64,000 nt of DNA from an uncultured Paracoccus sp. (lineage in GTDB: Bacteria > Pseudomonadota > Alphaproteobacteria > Rhodobacterales > Rhodobacteraceae), in assembly GCF_947496875.1 (NCBI RefSeq), contig NZ_CANMEH010000002.1, forward strand, positions 186,001 through 250,000, given 5' to 3'. A model generated the notes under the pieces. The model made no database searches. It saw only the letters and a program-made list of their open reading frames with translations, and was not told the DNA's origin. Each line of letters begins with the position of its first letter. Position 1 is the first letter of the stretch. Below, piece by piece: positions 48,238 through 57,158 of this stretch. The translations under genes were made by a program, and so were the position numbers.

Positions 48238-49014
48238 ATGAAGCTCAATGTTGTCGTCAGCGGGCCCGATGCGCCCGATCCCGCCCTGCCGCCGGTGCTG
48301 CTGGCGCATGGGCTGTTCGGCCAGGCGCGCAATCTGGGGATGCTGGCGCGGCATCTGTCGGACAGCCGACGCGTGCTGTCGGTCGACATGCGCAACCACG
48401 GCGATTCCCTCGACGATCCCGATCACAGCTATGACGCGCTGGCCGGCGATCTGGCGCGCGTGATCGACGACCACGGCGGCCGGGCGGATGTCGTCGGCCA
48501 TTCGATGGGGGGCAAGGCGGCGATGTGGCTGGCGCTGACCCGGCCTGAGCGGGTGCGCCGGCTGGTGGTGCTGGACATTGCCCCGGTCGCCTACGGGCAC
48601 ACCCAGAACGAGGTCATCGACGCGCTGCAATCCATCGACCTGTCGCAGGTCTCGACCCGCTCGCAAGCCGATGCGGCGCTGGCAGGGAAGATCGAGGACA
48701 AGGGCGTCCGCGCCTTTCTGCTGCAGTCGCTGGACGTGAAGGCGCAGCCGCCCAGGTGGAAACTGAACCTGCCGGTGCTGCGCGACCAGATGGACAATCT
48801 GACCGGCTGGCCGGGCCACCAGGGCATGCGGTTCGACGGGCCGGTGCTGGTCGTGGGAGGCGCGGACAGCGACTACGTCAGGCCGGAGTACGAGGACGCG
48901 ATCCGGCAAGCCTTTCCGTCGGCCCGGATCGAGCGCATCCCGAACGCATCACACTGGCTGCACGCCGAACGCCCCGCAGAGGTGGCCGAAATCGTGGCCG
49001 GGTTCCTGGACTGA
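48238..49014 (+). CDS. Alpha/beta hydrolase (YbfF-like esterase)
   Basis: The 258-residue hydrolase is of the YbfF/ABHD11 group. The oxyanion strand is VLLAHGLFGQARNLGML near residue 20. The nucleophile elbow GHSMGGKAAMWLAL (Ser near 86), a catalytic Asp in the VVLDIAPVAY/VGGADSDYVRP region and a His in NASHWLHAERP near 240 complete the triad. It is probably an esterase or thioesterase, with unknown substrate. The ATG at 48238 is preceded by CAGGACG. Confidence 0.9.
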   Translation: MKLNVVVSGPDAPDPALPPVLLAHGLFGQARNLGMLARHLSDSRRVLSVDMRNHGDSLDDPDHSYDALAGDLARVIDDHGGRADVVGHSMGGKAAMWLALTRPERVRRLVVLDIAPVAYGHTQNEVIDALQSIDLSQVSTRSQADAALAGKIEDKGVRAFLLQSLDVKAQPPRWKLNLPVLRDQMDNLTGWPGHQGMRFDGPVLVVGGADSDYVRPEYEDAIRQAFPSARIERIPNASHWLHAERPAEVAEIVAGFLD

Positions 49015-49068
49015 TCGGCCGGGACCCCGCGTGATCCGGGGGCGGCTCGGCCCTCGCCCCGGGCCGCG

Positions 49069-49278
49069 TCAGACGTCGTGGACGCTGTCCTTGGGGTCGT
49101 TCGCCTGGATGCGACGGGCGACCAACCACGTGACGGGGATCGCCAGGACCGCGCCGATCGCAGCGCCGAGCAGGATCGCGCGCCAGTCGTAATAGCCCAT
49201 CACCAGGGCCACGATGACCCCCATCCCGGCCAGCGTCCCGACCGAGATGGACAGCAGCAAAATGAACAGACGCGGCAT
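49069..49278 (-). CDS. Small two-helix membrane protein ('CTP synthetase'-like small protein)
   Basis: The 69-residue product has two membrane helices (LFILLLSISVGTLAGMGVIV and AILLGAAIGAVLAIPVTWLV) joined by a short GYYDWR loop, with a charged tail. Small proteins of this type in rhodobacteria are often mislabelled as CTP synthetase; the sequence has no such enzyme domain. The ATG at 49278 follows a GGAGCG site. Function unknown. Confidence 0.65.
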   Translation of the reverse strand: MPRLFILLLSISVGTLAGMGVIVALVMGYYDWRAILLGAAIGAVLAIPVTWLVARRIQANDPKDSVHDV

Positions 49279-49345
49279 CCGGCGCTCCTTTGCATCATGT
49301 GGGCGCAAGACTGCCCCGGGCCGCGGCGCGGGGCATCGATCCTGA

Positions 49346-49888
49346 TCAGACCGCCTTGCGGACCGCCCGCATCATGCGGGCGATCAGGTTGTCCTTCAAG
49401 ATGAACTGGTGATAGGCGGCGCCGGCGATGTGCAGCAGCACCAGCAGCAGCAGGATGGTCTTGGCCGTCTCGTGCGCCTCGCCCGCCGGCTCGCTGGCCA
49501 GCAGATAGGCCGAGGCGCCCAGGATCGGGGTCAGCCACAGCATCAGGTACAGCGCCCGGTGGTTCCAGACCGACAACACCCGGTCCCAGCCGGGGCTTTC
49601 CGGCGTGGGGTTGGGCACGCCCTGGACGAACCGCAGCGCGGTGCGGGCGACGGTCAGGATCAGGATCAGCGCGCCCATGACGGCATGCAGCGTCGCGCCC
49701 ACGCCCATCGAGACGTTCTCGGCCAGCTCGGCCTCGCGGGTCTCGACCATCCGTTCGAAAAACCCGGACATCGCGTCACCGCTGAGGAACTGGCCAAGGA
49801 TCAGCACGGCGATCGTCCAGTGCAGGGTGATCTGGATGCCGGAATAGCCCGCGGTGCGGCGGGCGACGAGAGAGGCGGGCTGGCGCAT
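49346..49888 (-). CDS. Cytochrome b561 family protein
   Basis: The 180-residue four-helix membrane protein is of the bacterial cytochrome b561 (CybB) type and probably passes electrons between quinol and periplasmic partners through two b-hemes. Heme-ligand histidines are visible in YSGIQITLHWTIAVLILGQF (first helix), the GATLHAVMGALILIL helix, and VLLHIAGAAYHQFILKDN near the C-terminus. The end FILKDNLIARMM is typical of CybB. Confidence 0.92.
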   Translation of the reverse strand: MRQPASLVARRTAGYSGIQITLHWTIAVLILGQFLSGDAMSGFFERMVETREAELAENVSMGVGATLHAVMGALILILTVARTALRFVQGVPNPTPESPGWDRVLSVWNHRALYLMLWLTPILGASAYLLASEPAGEAHETAKTILLLLVLLHIAGAAYHQFILKDNLIARMMRAVRKAV

Positions 49889-50020
49889 GGATGCGATCTT
49901 TCTGCTGGCTGCCTGGGCGCGGACCCGAAAGGACCGGCTGGCGCATCATCCTGCCGTCCGCCCCGGCCGGTCAAGGCCCCCGCGCCGGGGCCCGGGGTGG
50001 CGCGCTCCCGGCGGCGGGGA

Positions 50021-50335
50021 TCAGCGCGCGCAGTTGCCGCAGAACGGCGTGTCGGGCAGCAGTTCCAGCCGCTTGTCGGCGATCTCCTGGCCGCAGGTGA
50101 CGCAGTGGCCGTATTCCCCCGCCTCGACCCGGGCCAGCGCCGCGTCGATGCGCCGCAGCTCGGTCTGGTCCGAATGTCCCAGCGCCGACAGCACCTCGTC
50201 CCCCTGCCGTTCTGACGCCGCATCCTCCCAATCCTTCGGCACCGGCTCGTCCAGCTCGTCCCCGATCCGGTCGAGATTGCCGAGCAGCTCGTCCCGACGG
50301 GCGAGCAGGATGTTCTTTGCGGTTTCAGGGGTCAT
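50021..50335 (-). CDS. DksA/TraR family zinc-finger protein
   Basis: The 104-residue TraR/DksA-type protein binds the RNA polymerase secondary channel. An N-terminal helical hairpin (AKNILLARRDELLGNLDRI, then LSALGHSDQTELRRIDAAL) precedes a four-cysteine zinc finger (CVTCGQEIADKRL and FCGNCAR). It is shorter than true DksA and lacks a clear DxxDxA tip, so its effect on rRNA transcription is uncertain. Start ATG at 50335 (MTPETAKNIL). Confidence 0.88.
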   Translation of the reverse strand: MTPETAKNILLARRDELLGNLDRIGDELDEPVPKDWEDAASERQGDEVLSALGHSDQTELRRIDAALARVEAGEYGHCVTCGQEIADKRLELLPDTPFCGNCAR

Positions 50336-50499
50336 GCGCTGTCTCCGGTGGTTCGGCGGAGAGTGGCGGGGTGAAGGGGTGGGGTCAAGTGGCGGGTGAC
50401 GGTGCGTGGTGCCGTGCTTAAACGCACGGAGCGGTGGCTGGTGATGGTGCACAAGGAACACGCACCCGACGGTTACGGCTTCCTCTCGACTCTTTGCGA

Positions 50500-51372
50500 T
50501 TACAGAACGAAGAGCCCTCCAATCTCGTTCACCTCATCTATTGCAGCCAAGTTTTTCGGGCTGGTGTTCATAACGCACGACGGCGAAGCGGAGATGCACG
50601 GCAGAGAATATTTCGTGAAGTCGAAGCCGAGCGGAATTTCGACCTGATTATAGTAGCGGCTAAACAAAGTAAAAAAAGTGAGAAGCGGATGCGACTCTAT
50701 CAAACCAACTAAGGACTTTGAGTCTGGCGTCAAATTAAATCTGAACGACTTCGGCGGTACCAATGTGACGTTCGTCAACAGCCCTGCTCCGTGAGCATAA
50801 ACAGAGTCAATCTGACGTCGTATGTCCGTCCTCGACTTACGATGATTTTCCAGATACGTAATCAGGGTTCGATGCGCCACGTCGGTACTAAGCGCGAAAA
50901 CAAGGTATATCGGATCCCAAGTTGACCCTGGATACCCGGAAAATACTTCGAGCGAGTGAGAGATCGGCCCAGACGCAGGATAGTATGCCGTTCTCTCAAG
51001 CCCCTTAAAGCTTTCCATATTCTTTTCGCACTCAAGGAACGTCGCAGCGCTGAGGCTGGATTTCACTTCAATAGCGAAGTACACACATTCGATTGGAAAT
51101 ATCCCTGCATCCCCGCTACGAAAAAACGATGGAGTCTTGTGGGCGTCGTACAGGATAATGTCTATCTGGTTGGATTGTCGTCCCGCCGAGTCAACGACGA
51201 CCCCGCTACCTATGCCGATGTTTTGTGGCAAGTAATCTTGGAGTAGATTCCTTACTGCCTCCTCGACTGCTCCACCCTTTAGCCCGGCGTGGGTGAGGCT
51301 GGCCCTGATTTGTTCGATTCGTGCGCTCAATATCGTTTCGCTCGCCGCAAACACATCAGACAAGTTAATCAT
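50500..51372 (-). CDS. DUF6602-like protein with PD-(D/E)XK nuclease-like motif, accessory gene
   Basis: The 290-residue protein begins MINLSDVFAASETILSARIE and has a helical N-terminus. A core follows with GIGSGVVVDSAGRQSNQIDI, ILYDAHKTPSFF and CVYFAIEVKSSLSAAT. The spacing of the Asp in NQIDIILYD and the E-x-K in IEVKSS is that of the PD-(D/E)XK nuclease superfamily. The match to DUF6602 proteins, which I associate with defence-type contexts, is from memory and not tested. The gene is visibly AT-richer than its neighbours and starts only 11 bp after the lepA stop, with TGAGGG ten bases before the ATG. No partner gene is adjacent. The cognate function is unknown. Confidence 0.75.
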   Translation of the reverse strand: MINLSDVFAASETILSARIEQIRASLTHAGLKGGAVEEAVRNLLQDYLPQNIGIGSGVVVDSAGRQSNQIDIILYDAHKTPSFFRSGDAGIFPIECVYFAIEVKSSLSAATFLECEKNMESFKGLERTAYYPASGPISHSLEVFSGYPGSTWDPIYLVFALSTDVAHRTLITYLENHRKSRTDIRRQIDSVYAHGAGLLTNVTLVPPKSFRFNLTPDSKSLVGLIESHPLLTFFTLFSRYYNQVEIPLGFDFTKYSLPCISASPSCVMNTSPKNLAAIDEVNEIGGLFVL

Positions 51373-51383
51373 TCTAAATACCC

Positions 51384-53183
51384 TCACCCATCCATCTTCA
51401 GCGCCGAGATGAACGCGCTCTGCGGGATCTCCACCTTCCCGAACTGCCGCATCTTCTTCTTGCCGGCCTTCTGCTTCTCCAGCAGCTTCTTCTTGCGCGT
51501 GGCATCGCCGCCATAGCACTTGGCGGTCACGTCCTTGCGCAGCGCCGCCAGCGTCTCGCGGGCGATCACCCTTCCGCCGATCGCCGCCTGGATCGGGATC
51601 TTGAACATGTGGCGAGGGATCAGCTCCTTGAGCTTTTCGACCATCACCCGGCCGCGCGCCTCGGCCCGGTCGCGGTGGACCATGATCGACAGCGCGTCCA
51701 CCGGTTCGTCGTTGACCAGGATCGACATCTTGACCAGCAGATCCTCGCGGTATTCCGAAATCTGGTAGTCGAAGGACGCATAGCCCTTGGTCACCGATTT
51801 CAGCCGGTCGTAGAAATCGAACACCACCTCGGCCAGCGGCAGGTCATAGACGACCATCGCGCGGCTGCCGGCATAGGTCAGGTCCAGCTGGATGCCGCGG
51901 CGGTCCTGGCACAGCTTCAGCACGTCGCCCAGATAGTCGTCGGGGACCATGATCGTGGCCTTGATCCGCGGCTCCTCGATATGGTCGACCAGGGTCAGGT
52001 CGGGCATGTCGGCGGGGTTGTGCAGCTCGCGCATCTCGCCGTCGCGCATGAACAGCCGGAACACGACGCTGGGCGCGGTGGTGATCAGGTCCAGGTCGTA
52101 TTCGCGTTCCAGCCGGTCGCGGATCACCTCCAGATGCAGCAGGCCCAGGAAGCCGCAGCGGAACCCGAAGCCGAGCGCGGCCGAGGTCTCCATCTCGTAG
52201 GTGAAGCTCGCATCGTTCAGCGCCAGCTTCTCGATCGCGTCGCGCAGCGCGTCGAAATCGTTGGCGTCCACCGGGAACAGCCCGCAGAACACCACCGGCT
52301 GGGCGGGCTTGAACCCCGGCAGCGCCTCGGTCGCGCCGCGCCGCTCATGGGTGATGGTGTCGCCGACGCGGGTGTCGCGGACCTGCTTGATGGACGCGGT
52401 GAAGACGCCGATCTCGCCGGGACCCAGTTCGGCGATGTCCACCATCCGCGGGGTCAGCACCGCCAGCTTGTCGATGCCGTAGATGGCGCCGGTCTGCATC
52501 ATCCGGACGCGGTCGCCCTTGCGGATCACCCCGTCCATTACCCGGATCATCACGACGACGCCCAGATAGGCGTCGTACCAGCTGTCGACCAGCATCGCCT
52601 TCAGCGGCGCCTCGCGGTCGCCCGTCGGCGGCGGCAGGCGCTGGACGATCGCCTCGAGCACGTCGGGGATGCCGAGGCCGGTCTTGGCCGAGATCGGGAC
52701 TGCGTCGGAGGCGTCGATGCCGATCACGTCCTCGATCTGCGCCTTGACCTGCTCGGGCTCGGCCGCGGGCAGGTCGATCTTGTTGAGCACCGGCACGATC
52801 TCGTGGCCCGCATCGATCGCCTGGTAGACGTTTGCCAGGGTCTGCGCCTCGACCCCCTGGGTGGCGTCGACGACCAGCAGCGAGCCTTCGACGGCCCGCA
52901 TCGAGCGGCTGACCTCATAGGCGAAGTCCACATGACCGGGCGTGTCGATCAGGTTCAGCACGTAGGTCTGGCCGTCGCGGGCCGGATACAGGATGCGGAC
53001 GGTGTTGGCCTTGATGGTGATGCCGCGTTCCCGCTCGATGTCCATGCTGTCGAGCATCTGGGCCTTCATGTCGCGTTCGGCGACGGTCCCGGTCAGCTGG
53101 ATCAGCCGGTCGGCCAGCGTGGATTTGCCGTGGTCGATATGCGCCACGATGGAGAAATTGCGGATGAGAGGCAGGTCGGTCAT
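51384..53183 (-). CDS. lepA: Elongation factor 4 (LepA/EF-4)
   Basis: EF-4 is a translational GTPase with ribosome back-translocation or biogenesis roles. The 599-residue product has G1 [17 protein letters not shown] near residue 12, [16 protein letters not shown]3 [14 protein letters not shown] near 78, G4 VLNKIDLP and G5 ISAKTG. The EF-4 specific C-terminal domain carries [20 protein letters not shown] and [21 protein letters not shown] at 53183 ([10 protein letters not shown]). It is divergent from the copper chaperone gene, and the DUF6602-like gene follows directly. Confidence 0.98.
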   Translation of the reverse strand: MTDLPLIRNFSIVAHIDHGKSTLADRLIQLTGTVAERDMKAQMLDSMDIERERGITIKANTVRILYPARDGQTYVLNLIDTPGHVDFAYEVSRSMRAVEGSLLVVDATQGVEAQTLANVYQAIDAGHEIVPVLNKIDLPAAEPEQVKAQIEDVIGIDASDAVPISAKTGLGIPDVLEAIVQRLPPPTGDREAPLKAMLVDSWYDAYLGVVVMIRVMDGVIRKGDRVRMMQTGAIYGIDKLAVLTPRMVDIAELGPGEIGVFTASIKQVRDTRVGDTITHERRGATEALPGFKPAQPVVFCGLFPVDANDFDALRDAIEKLALNDASFTYEMETSAALGFGFRCGFLGLLHLEVIRDRLEREYDLDLITTAPSVVFRLFMRDGEMRELHNPADMPDLTLVDHIEEPRIKATIMVPDDYLGDVLKLCQDRRGIQLDLTYAGSRAMVVYDLPLAEVVFDFYDRLKSVTKGYASFDYQISEYREDLLVKMSILVNDEPVDALSIMVHRDRAEARGRVMVEKLKELIPRHMFKIPIQAAIGGRVIARETLAALRKDVTAKCYGGDATRKKKLLEKQKAGKKKMRQFGKVEIPQSAFISALKMDG

Positions 53184-53237
53184 GATGGCGCGGATATGCG
53201 CGGGAAACCCGCGCCGGTCAATTTGAAAGGACCCCGC

Positions 53238-53426
53238 ATGCGTTTTCAGGTGAACGACATGACCTGCGGCCACTGCACGGCCGCGATCGAAAAGGCGATC
53301 GGCGCGGCCGGCGGCACGGCACGGGCGGATCTGCAGTCCAAGGTGGTCGAGGTCGATCAGCTCGGCGCCGCCCGGGCGATGGAGGTGATTCGCGAGGCCG
53401 GCTATACGGCGCAGCCGCTGGACTGA
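53238..53426 (+). CDS. Heavy-metal-associated domain protein (CopZ-like copper chaperone)
   Basis: The 62-residue HMA domain has the metal-binding motif [14 protein letters not shown] at residues 8-21. The ferredoxin-like beta-alpha-beta core ends in [13 protein letters not shown]. It probably binds Cu(I) and passes it to a P-type ATPase not encoded nearby. An AAAGGA site precedes the ATG at 53238. It is divergent from lepA with a 54-bp gap. Confidence 0.9.
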   Translation: MRFQVNDMTCGHCTAAIEKAIGAAGGTARADLQSKVVEVDQLGAARAMEVIREAGYTAQPLD

Positions 53427-53587
53427 GCGCGCGGGGGGCGATCTGACCGGCCGCACGATCCGGTGAGAACCTCTCGCGCCCTGCCTTTGCCCGGTCGGCC
53501 GACCCGGCCGTTAGCGCAAAAGGCCTTTTCCCACGGGCCCGGTCTGGTAAGGGAAACCATCCTTTCCCAGTCCGGAGCCTGTTACCG
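53427..53587 (+). promoter_or_regulatory. Upstream region of the aldolase gene with two palindromes
   Basis: The 161-bp gap has a perfect 12-bp palindrome AAAAGGCCTTTT (53518-53529) and an inverted repeat GGGAAA (53551-53556)/TTTCCC (53563-53568), just upstream of the ribosome site GGAG (53574-53577). These could be operator sites of the aldolase promoter. No regulator is identified. Confidence 0.35.
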
Positions 53588-54517
53588 ATGCAGATGACCG
53601 ATACCGTCAAGAAGATCCTCGCCAACTACGAGGGCGAAAACCCGGGCGTAAAGGGCAATCTGGCCCGCATGCTGATGAACGGCAGGCTGGGCGGCACCGG
53701 CAAGATGATCATCCTGCCCGTGGATCAGGGTTTCGAGCACGGACCCGCCCGATCCTTCGCCAAGAACCCGCTGGGCTATGACCCGCACTACCATTACCAG
53801 CTGGCGATCGACGCGGGCCTGAACGCCTACGCCGCGCCGCTGGGCATGATCGAGGCCGGGGCCGACACCTACGCCGGACAGATCCCGACGATCCTGAAAT
53901 GCAACAGCGCCAACAGCCTGATGAGCGATACAGCGGGCAAGAACCAGGCGGTGACGGCGACCGTGCAGGACGCTCTGCGGCTGGGCTGCGCGGCGATCGG
54001 GTTCACGATCTATCCGGGATCGGACATGGCGCTGGACATGTTCGAGGAGATTTCCGAGATGCGCGCCGAGGCGGCGAGCGTCGGGATCCCGACGGTGATC
54101 TGGTCCTATCCGCGCGGCGAGGCGATCAGCAAGGACGGCGAGACGGCCATCGACATCGCCGCCTATGCCGCGCAGATCGCGGCGCTGCTGGGCGCCCATG
54201 TCATCAAGATCAAGCTGTCCACAGATCACCTGGAAAACCGTGACGCCAAGAAGGTTTACCAGGAACAGGGCATCGACATCTCGACCCCGGCGGCACGGGT
54301 GGCGCACTGCATGCAGGCGGCATTCGGCGGCCGGCGGATCGTGGTCTTCTCGGGCGGTGCGGCCAAGGGCGAGGACGCGGTATACGAGGACGCGCGGGCG
54401 ATCCGCGACGGCGGCGGCAACGGCTCGATCATCGGGCGCAACAGCTTCCAGCGGTCGCGCGAGGATGCGCTGACCATGCTGGGCAAGCTGGTCGACATCT
54501 ACCAGGGCCGCGGCTGA
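53588..54517 (+). CDS. Fructose-bisphosphate aldolase class I
   Basis: The 309-residue enzyme is the DhnA/FbaB-type class I aldolase that cleaves fructose 1,6-bisphosphate in glycolysis or forms it in gluconeogenesis. It shows MIILPVDQGFEHGPARSF near residue 40, FTIYPGSDMALDMFEE near 140 and the Schiff-base lysine region HVIKIKLSTDH near 205. GRRIVVFSGGAAKG near 255 and NGSIIGRNSFQRSRED follow for phosphate binding. The start ATG is 53588; a second in-frame ATG at 53594 is close. Confidence 0.93.
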   Translation: MQMTDTVKKILANYEGENPGVKGNLARMLMNGRLGGTGKMIILPVDQGFEHGPARSFAKNPLGYDPHYHYQLAIDAGLNAYAAPLGMIEAGADTYAGQIPTILKCNSANSLMSDTAGKNQAVTATVQDALRLGCAAIGFTIYPGSDMALDMFEEISEMRAEAASVGIPTVIWSYPRGEAISKDGETAIDIAAYAAQIAALLGAHVIKIKLSTDHLENRDAKKVYQEQGIDISTPAARVAHCMQAAFGGRRIVVFSGGAAKGEDAVYEDARAIRDGGGNGSIIGRNSFQRSREDALTMLGKLVDIYQGRG

Positions 54518-54546
54518 CCGGCATCCGGCCGAAGCTGCCGGATTGC

Positions 54547-54589
54547 TGCATGTTCATGCAGCGTTCCATGCAGTTTTCATGCATCGTTC
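54547..54589. repeat. Two tandem imperfect 20-21 bp repeats with internal palindrome
   Basis: TGCATGTTCATGCAGCGTTC (54547-54566) is followed two bases later by TGCAGTTTTCATGCATCGTTC, its near copy (54569-54589, 21 bases). Each contains a TGCAT/ATGCA-type inverted core. The segment is AT-rich in a GC-rich background and lies between the aldolase gene and ftsY, just before a terminator-like hairpin. Possibly a regulator-binding site or part of the RNA end. Confidence 0.5.
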
Positions 54590-54596
54590 TGCAGTC

Positions 54597-54622
54597 GGGC
54601 GGCGGGGAAACCCGCCGCCCGT
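54597..54622 (+). terminator. GC-rich hairpin after the aldolase gene
   Basis: GGGCGGCGGG-GAAA-CCCGCCGCCC (54597-54620) is a perfect 10-bp stem with a GNRA-type tetraloop, 80 bp after the aldolase stop. Only a few Ts follow (GTCTGTCATC), so termination strength is uncertain. Confidence 0.55.
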
Positions 54623-54746
54623 CTGTCATCAGCGTCCCCCGAGGCCGCAGGCCGGCTGCTGACGGGCGGCGGCACGGTCCGGGTGCCGGCCTTCCCCTTG
54701 GCCCGCCAAGCGCCTAGGTAGGCCCAAACCGCCAAGGGGGTCCGGC

Positions 54747-55967
54747 ATGTCGTTCTTTTCCAAGCTGCGCGAGCGTCTGACCAAGTCGTCGTCGAAGATC
54801 GGCGGCGGACTGGACAGCCTGGTGGCGGACAAGGTGACGGACGAGGTGGCGGAACCGGATACCGCCGCTGCCCCGCAGGCCGACGCGCCGGGCGGCACGG
54901 CTCAACTCGCCAGCGCGGCGCCGCCACCCGCCGAGCCGGTTGCCGACCAGGGCGCGTCGGTCCCGACGTCAGCCCCCCCGACCGCGCCCGGCCCTGCGGC
55001 GCCACGCACTGCCCCGGCTCCCGCCACTGCGCCCGCCGCCCAGCCTGCCGCTCACCCCGCCGCCGACCGGCCGGCCGAGAACCGGCCGGGGCTGATGGGC
55101 CGGCTGTTCGGGCGCGGCGAGACCGCGCCCGCCGAGCCGCGCCGCGAACTGGACGACGCGATGCTGGAGGAGTTGGAGGACATGCTGATCGCGGCGGACA
55201 TGGGGACGGACACCGCGCTGCGGGTCACCGCCAACATCGCCGAGGGACGGATGGGCCGGCGCGTCACGTCGACGGAACTGAAACGGGCGCTGGCCGACGA
55301 GGTGACGCGGATCATGCAGCCGGTCGCTCGACCGCTGCCGCTGTATCCGCGCAAGCCGCAGGTGGTGCTGGTGGTGGGCGTCAACGGGTCGGGCAAGACG
55401 ACCACGATCGGCAAGCTGGCCAGCCAGTTCCGCGCCGCCGGCAAGTCGGTGGTGATCGCCGCTGGCGACACGTTCCGCGCCGCGGCGGTCGAACAGCTGC
55501 AGGTCTGGGGGCAGCGGGCCGGGGTGCCGGTGATGGTCGCCGCGCAGGGCTCCGATCCGGCGAGCCTGGCCTTCGACGCGATGACGCGGGCCGAGGCGGA
55601 CGGCGCCGACCTGCTGATGATCGACACGGCCGGGCGCCTGCAGAACCGCGCCGACCTGATGGAGGAACTGGCCAAGATCGTCCGGGTGATCCGCAAGAAG
55701 GACCCGACCGCCCCCCACAACACGCTGCTCGTGCTGGATGCGACCACCGGGCAGAACGCCCTGTCACAGGTCGAAACGTTCCGCCGGCTGGCGGACGTAT
55801 CGGGTCTGGTGATGACCAAGCTGGACGGCACCGCCCGCGGCGGCGTGCTGGTGGCGCTGGCCGACAAGTTCGGCCTGCCGATCCACGCGATCGGCGTGGG
55901 CGAGCAGATCGACGATCTGGACGCGTTCGACGCGCGCGAGTTCGCCACCGCGCTGGTTGGGCTGTGA
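54747..55967 (+). CDS. ftsY: Signal recognition particle receptor FtsY
   Basis: FtsY is the SRP receptor GTPase, targeting ribosome-nascent chain complexes to the Sec translocon. The 406-residue product has an acidic/Pro-Ala-rich A domain (residues 1-125, variable). The NG domain follows: N helices ELDDAMLEELEDMLIAADMG, G1 GVNGSGKTTTIGKLA near 212, DTFRAAAVEQLQVWGQR, G3 DTAGRLQNRADLMEEL and G4 TKLDGTARGGV. C-terminal IHAIGVGEQIDDLDAFDARE is typical. Confidence 0.97.
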   Translation: MSFFSKLRERLTKSSSKIGGGLDSLVADKVTDEVAEPDTAAAPQADAPGGTAQLASAAPPPAEPVADQGASVPTSAPPTAPGPAAPRTAPAPATAPAAQPAAHPAADRPAENRPGLMGRLFGRGETAPAEPRRELDDAMLEELEDMLIAADMGTDTALRVTANIAEGRMGRRVTSTELKRALADEVTRIMQPVARPLPLYPRKPQVVLVVGVNGSGKTTTIGKLASQFRAAGKSVVIAAGDTFRAAAVEQLQVWGQRAGVPVMVAAQGSDPASLAFDAMTRAEADGADLLMIDTAGRLQNRADLMEELAKIVRVIRKKDPTAPHNTLLVLDATTGQNALSQVETFRRLADVSGLVMTKLDGTARGGVLVALADKFGLPIHAIGVGEQIDDLDAFDAREFATALVGL

Positions 55968-56092
55968 TCGCCTGAGCCGCGCAGGCCGGGGCGGCACGAA
56001 GCCGTTGTCCGGGTGCCGGCCGGGAGCATCTGAACCGCCCTGCCGACAGAACGGTCCAGATATCCCCGGACGGGCAATCCCCAAGCGACCGA

Positions 56093-56362
56093 TCAGGCGC
56101 TATGGTCGACGGGCGAGCCGTCCTTTTCCTGCAACAGCTGGCGGGCATTGGTCGCGTCGGCCGACAGCCACACCCGGCCGCCATCCACGGACGCGACATG
56201 CGACAGCGGCAGATAATGGTGGTGGGACGACATCTGGCCGTGCGCCTCGTCGGTGCGGGTCAGCTTGATGCGGTCGCCATCCAGGTGATCGACCTTGCCG
56301 ACATGCACCCCGTCGGCGCCCACGACGTCCATATGTTCGATGATCTGGTTCGCTTCGACCAT
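56093..56362 (-). CDS. DUF2171 domain protein
   Basis: The 89-residue protein fits DUF2171, a small PRC-barrel-like domain: IIEHMDVVGADGVHVGKVDH, GDRIKLTRTDEAHGQ and HHHYLPLSHVASVDGG. PRC-barrel-like proteins often bind metal or modulate other proteins, but no function is known. GGAGGATCATC lies just before the ATG at 56362. It stands alone between ftsY and hisG. Confidence 0.85.
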   Translation of the reverse strand: MVEANQIIEHMDVVGADGVHVGKVDHLDGDRIKLTRTDEAHGQMSSHHHYLPLSHVASVDGGRVWLSADATNARQLLQEKDGSPVDHSA

Positions 56363-56477
56363 GATGATCCTCCGATTTCATGCGGCGTGCGGAAGCGCAC
56401 GCCTCTGCACGGGGGAACGCACGGCGGTGCGGTCGGGGTCCACCGAACCTGACCGGTGCCACCGCGACGAAAGTCGG

Positions 56478-57158
56478 TCAGGTCAGGCGCAGCCGGGACA
56501 TCACCGCGTGCAGAGGCGCGGTTCCGATCTGGGACCGGGCGGCGAACAGGGTCGCCTGGCTGGCGTGGATCAGCGCGTCGGGGAGGATCTTCAGGTGGTT
56601 GGCGCGCAGCGTTTCGCCCGAACTGGTGATGTCGGCGATCGCCTCGGCGGTCAGGTTGGCCACCGTGCCCTCGGTCGCGCCCTGGCTGTCGACCAGCTGG
56701 TAATCGGCGACCTCGTGGTCCGACAGGAAGGCGCGGACCAGCCGGTGATACTTGGTGGCGATCCGCAGGCGGAAGCCGTGCGCCTGCCGGAAATCGCGGG
56801 CGATGGCGGCAAAGTCGTCCAGATCCTCGCAGTCGCGCCAGCAGGCGGGCACCGCCAGCACCAGATCGGCCTCGCCGAACCCCAGCGGCGCCAGCTCGAC
56901 CACGTCGGACCGCCAGCCGGCCAGCTTCTCGCGCACCAGGTCGGTGCCGGTCACGCCCAGCTGGATGCGCCCGGCGGCGAGTTCGCGCGGGATCTCGCCC
57001 GCCGACAGCATCACCAGCCCCAGCCCGTCGATCCCGTCGACGGAGGCGGCATATTCCCGGTCGGAGCCGCTGCGCGACAGGCGCACCCCGCGCTCGGCGA
57101 ACCAGCCGAAGGTCTGATCCATCAGCCGTCCCTTGGACGGCACCCCCAGCTTCAGCAT
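56478..57158 (-). CDS. hisG: ATP phosphoribosyltransferase HisG, short form
   Basis: HisG starts histidine biosynthesis by joining PRPP and ATP. The 226-residue length identifies the short form (HisG_S), which lacks the regulatory C-terminal domain and needs HisZ. Motifs include [19 protein letters not shown] at the N-terminus, QLGVTGTDLVREKLAGW near 80 and the PRPP-binding loop YQLVDSQGATEGTVANLTAE near 155, consistent with the family. It overlaps hisZ by seven bases. Confidence 0.95.
   Translation of the reverse strand: MLKLGVPSKGRLMDQTFGWFAERGVRLSRSGSDREYAASVDGIDGLGLVMLSAGEIPRELAAGRIQLGVTGTDLVREKLAGWRSDVVELAPLGFGEADLVLAVPACWRDCEDLDDFAAIARDFRQAHGFRLRIATKYHRLVRAFLSDHEVADYQLVDSQGATEGTVANLTAEAIADITSSGETLRANHLKILPDALIHASQATLFAARSQIGTAPLHAVMSRLRLT

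Noticed and set aside
50396..50647. 83-codon plus-strand frame overlapping the end of the DUF6602-like gene
   Set aside because: It lies antisense to the DUF6602 coding region, and its composition follows from that gene; there is no ribosome site.
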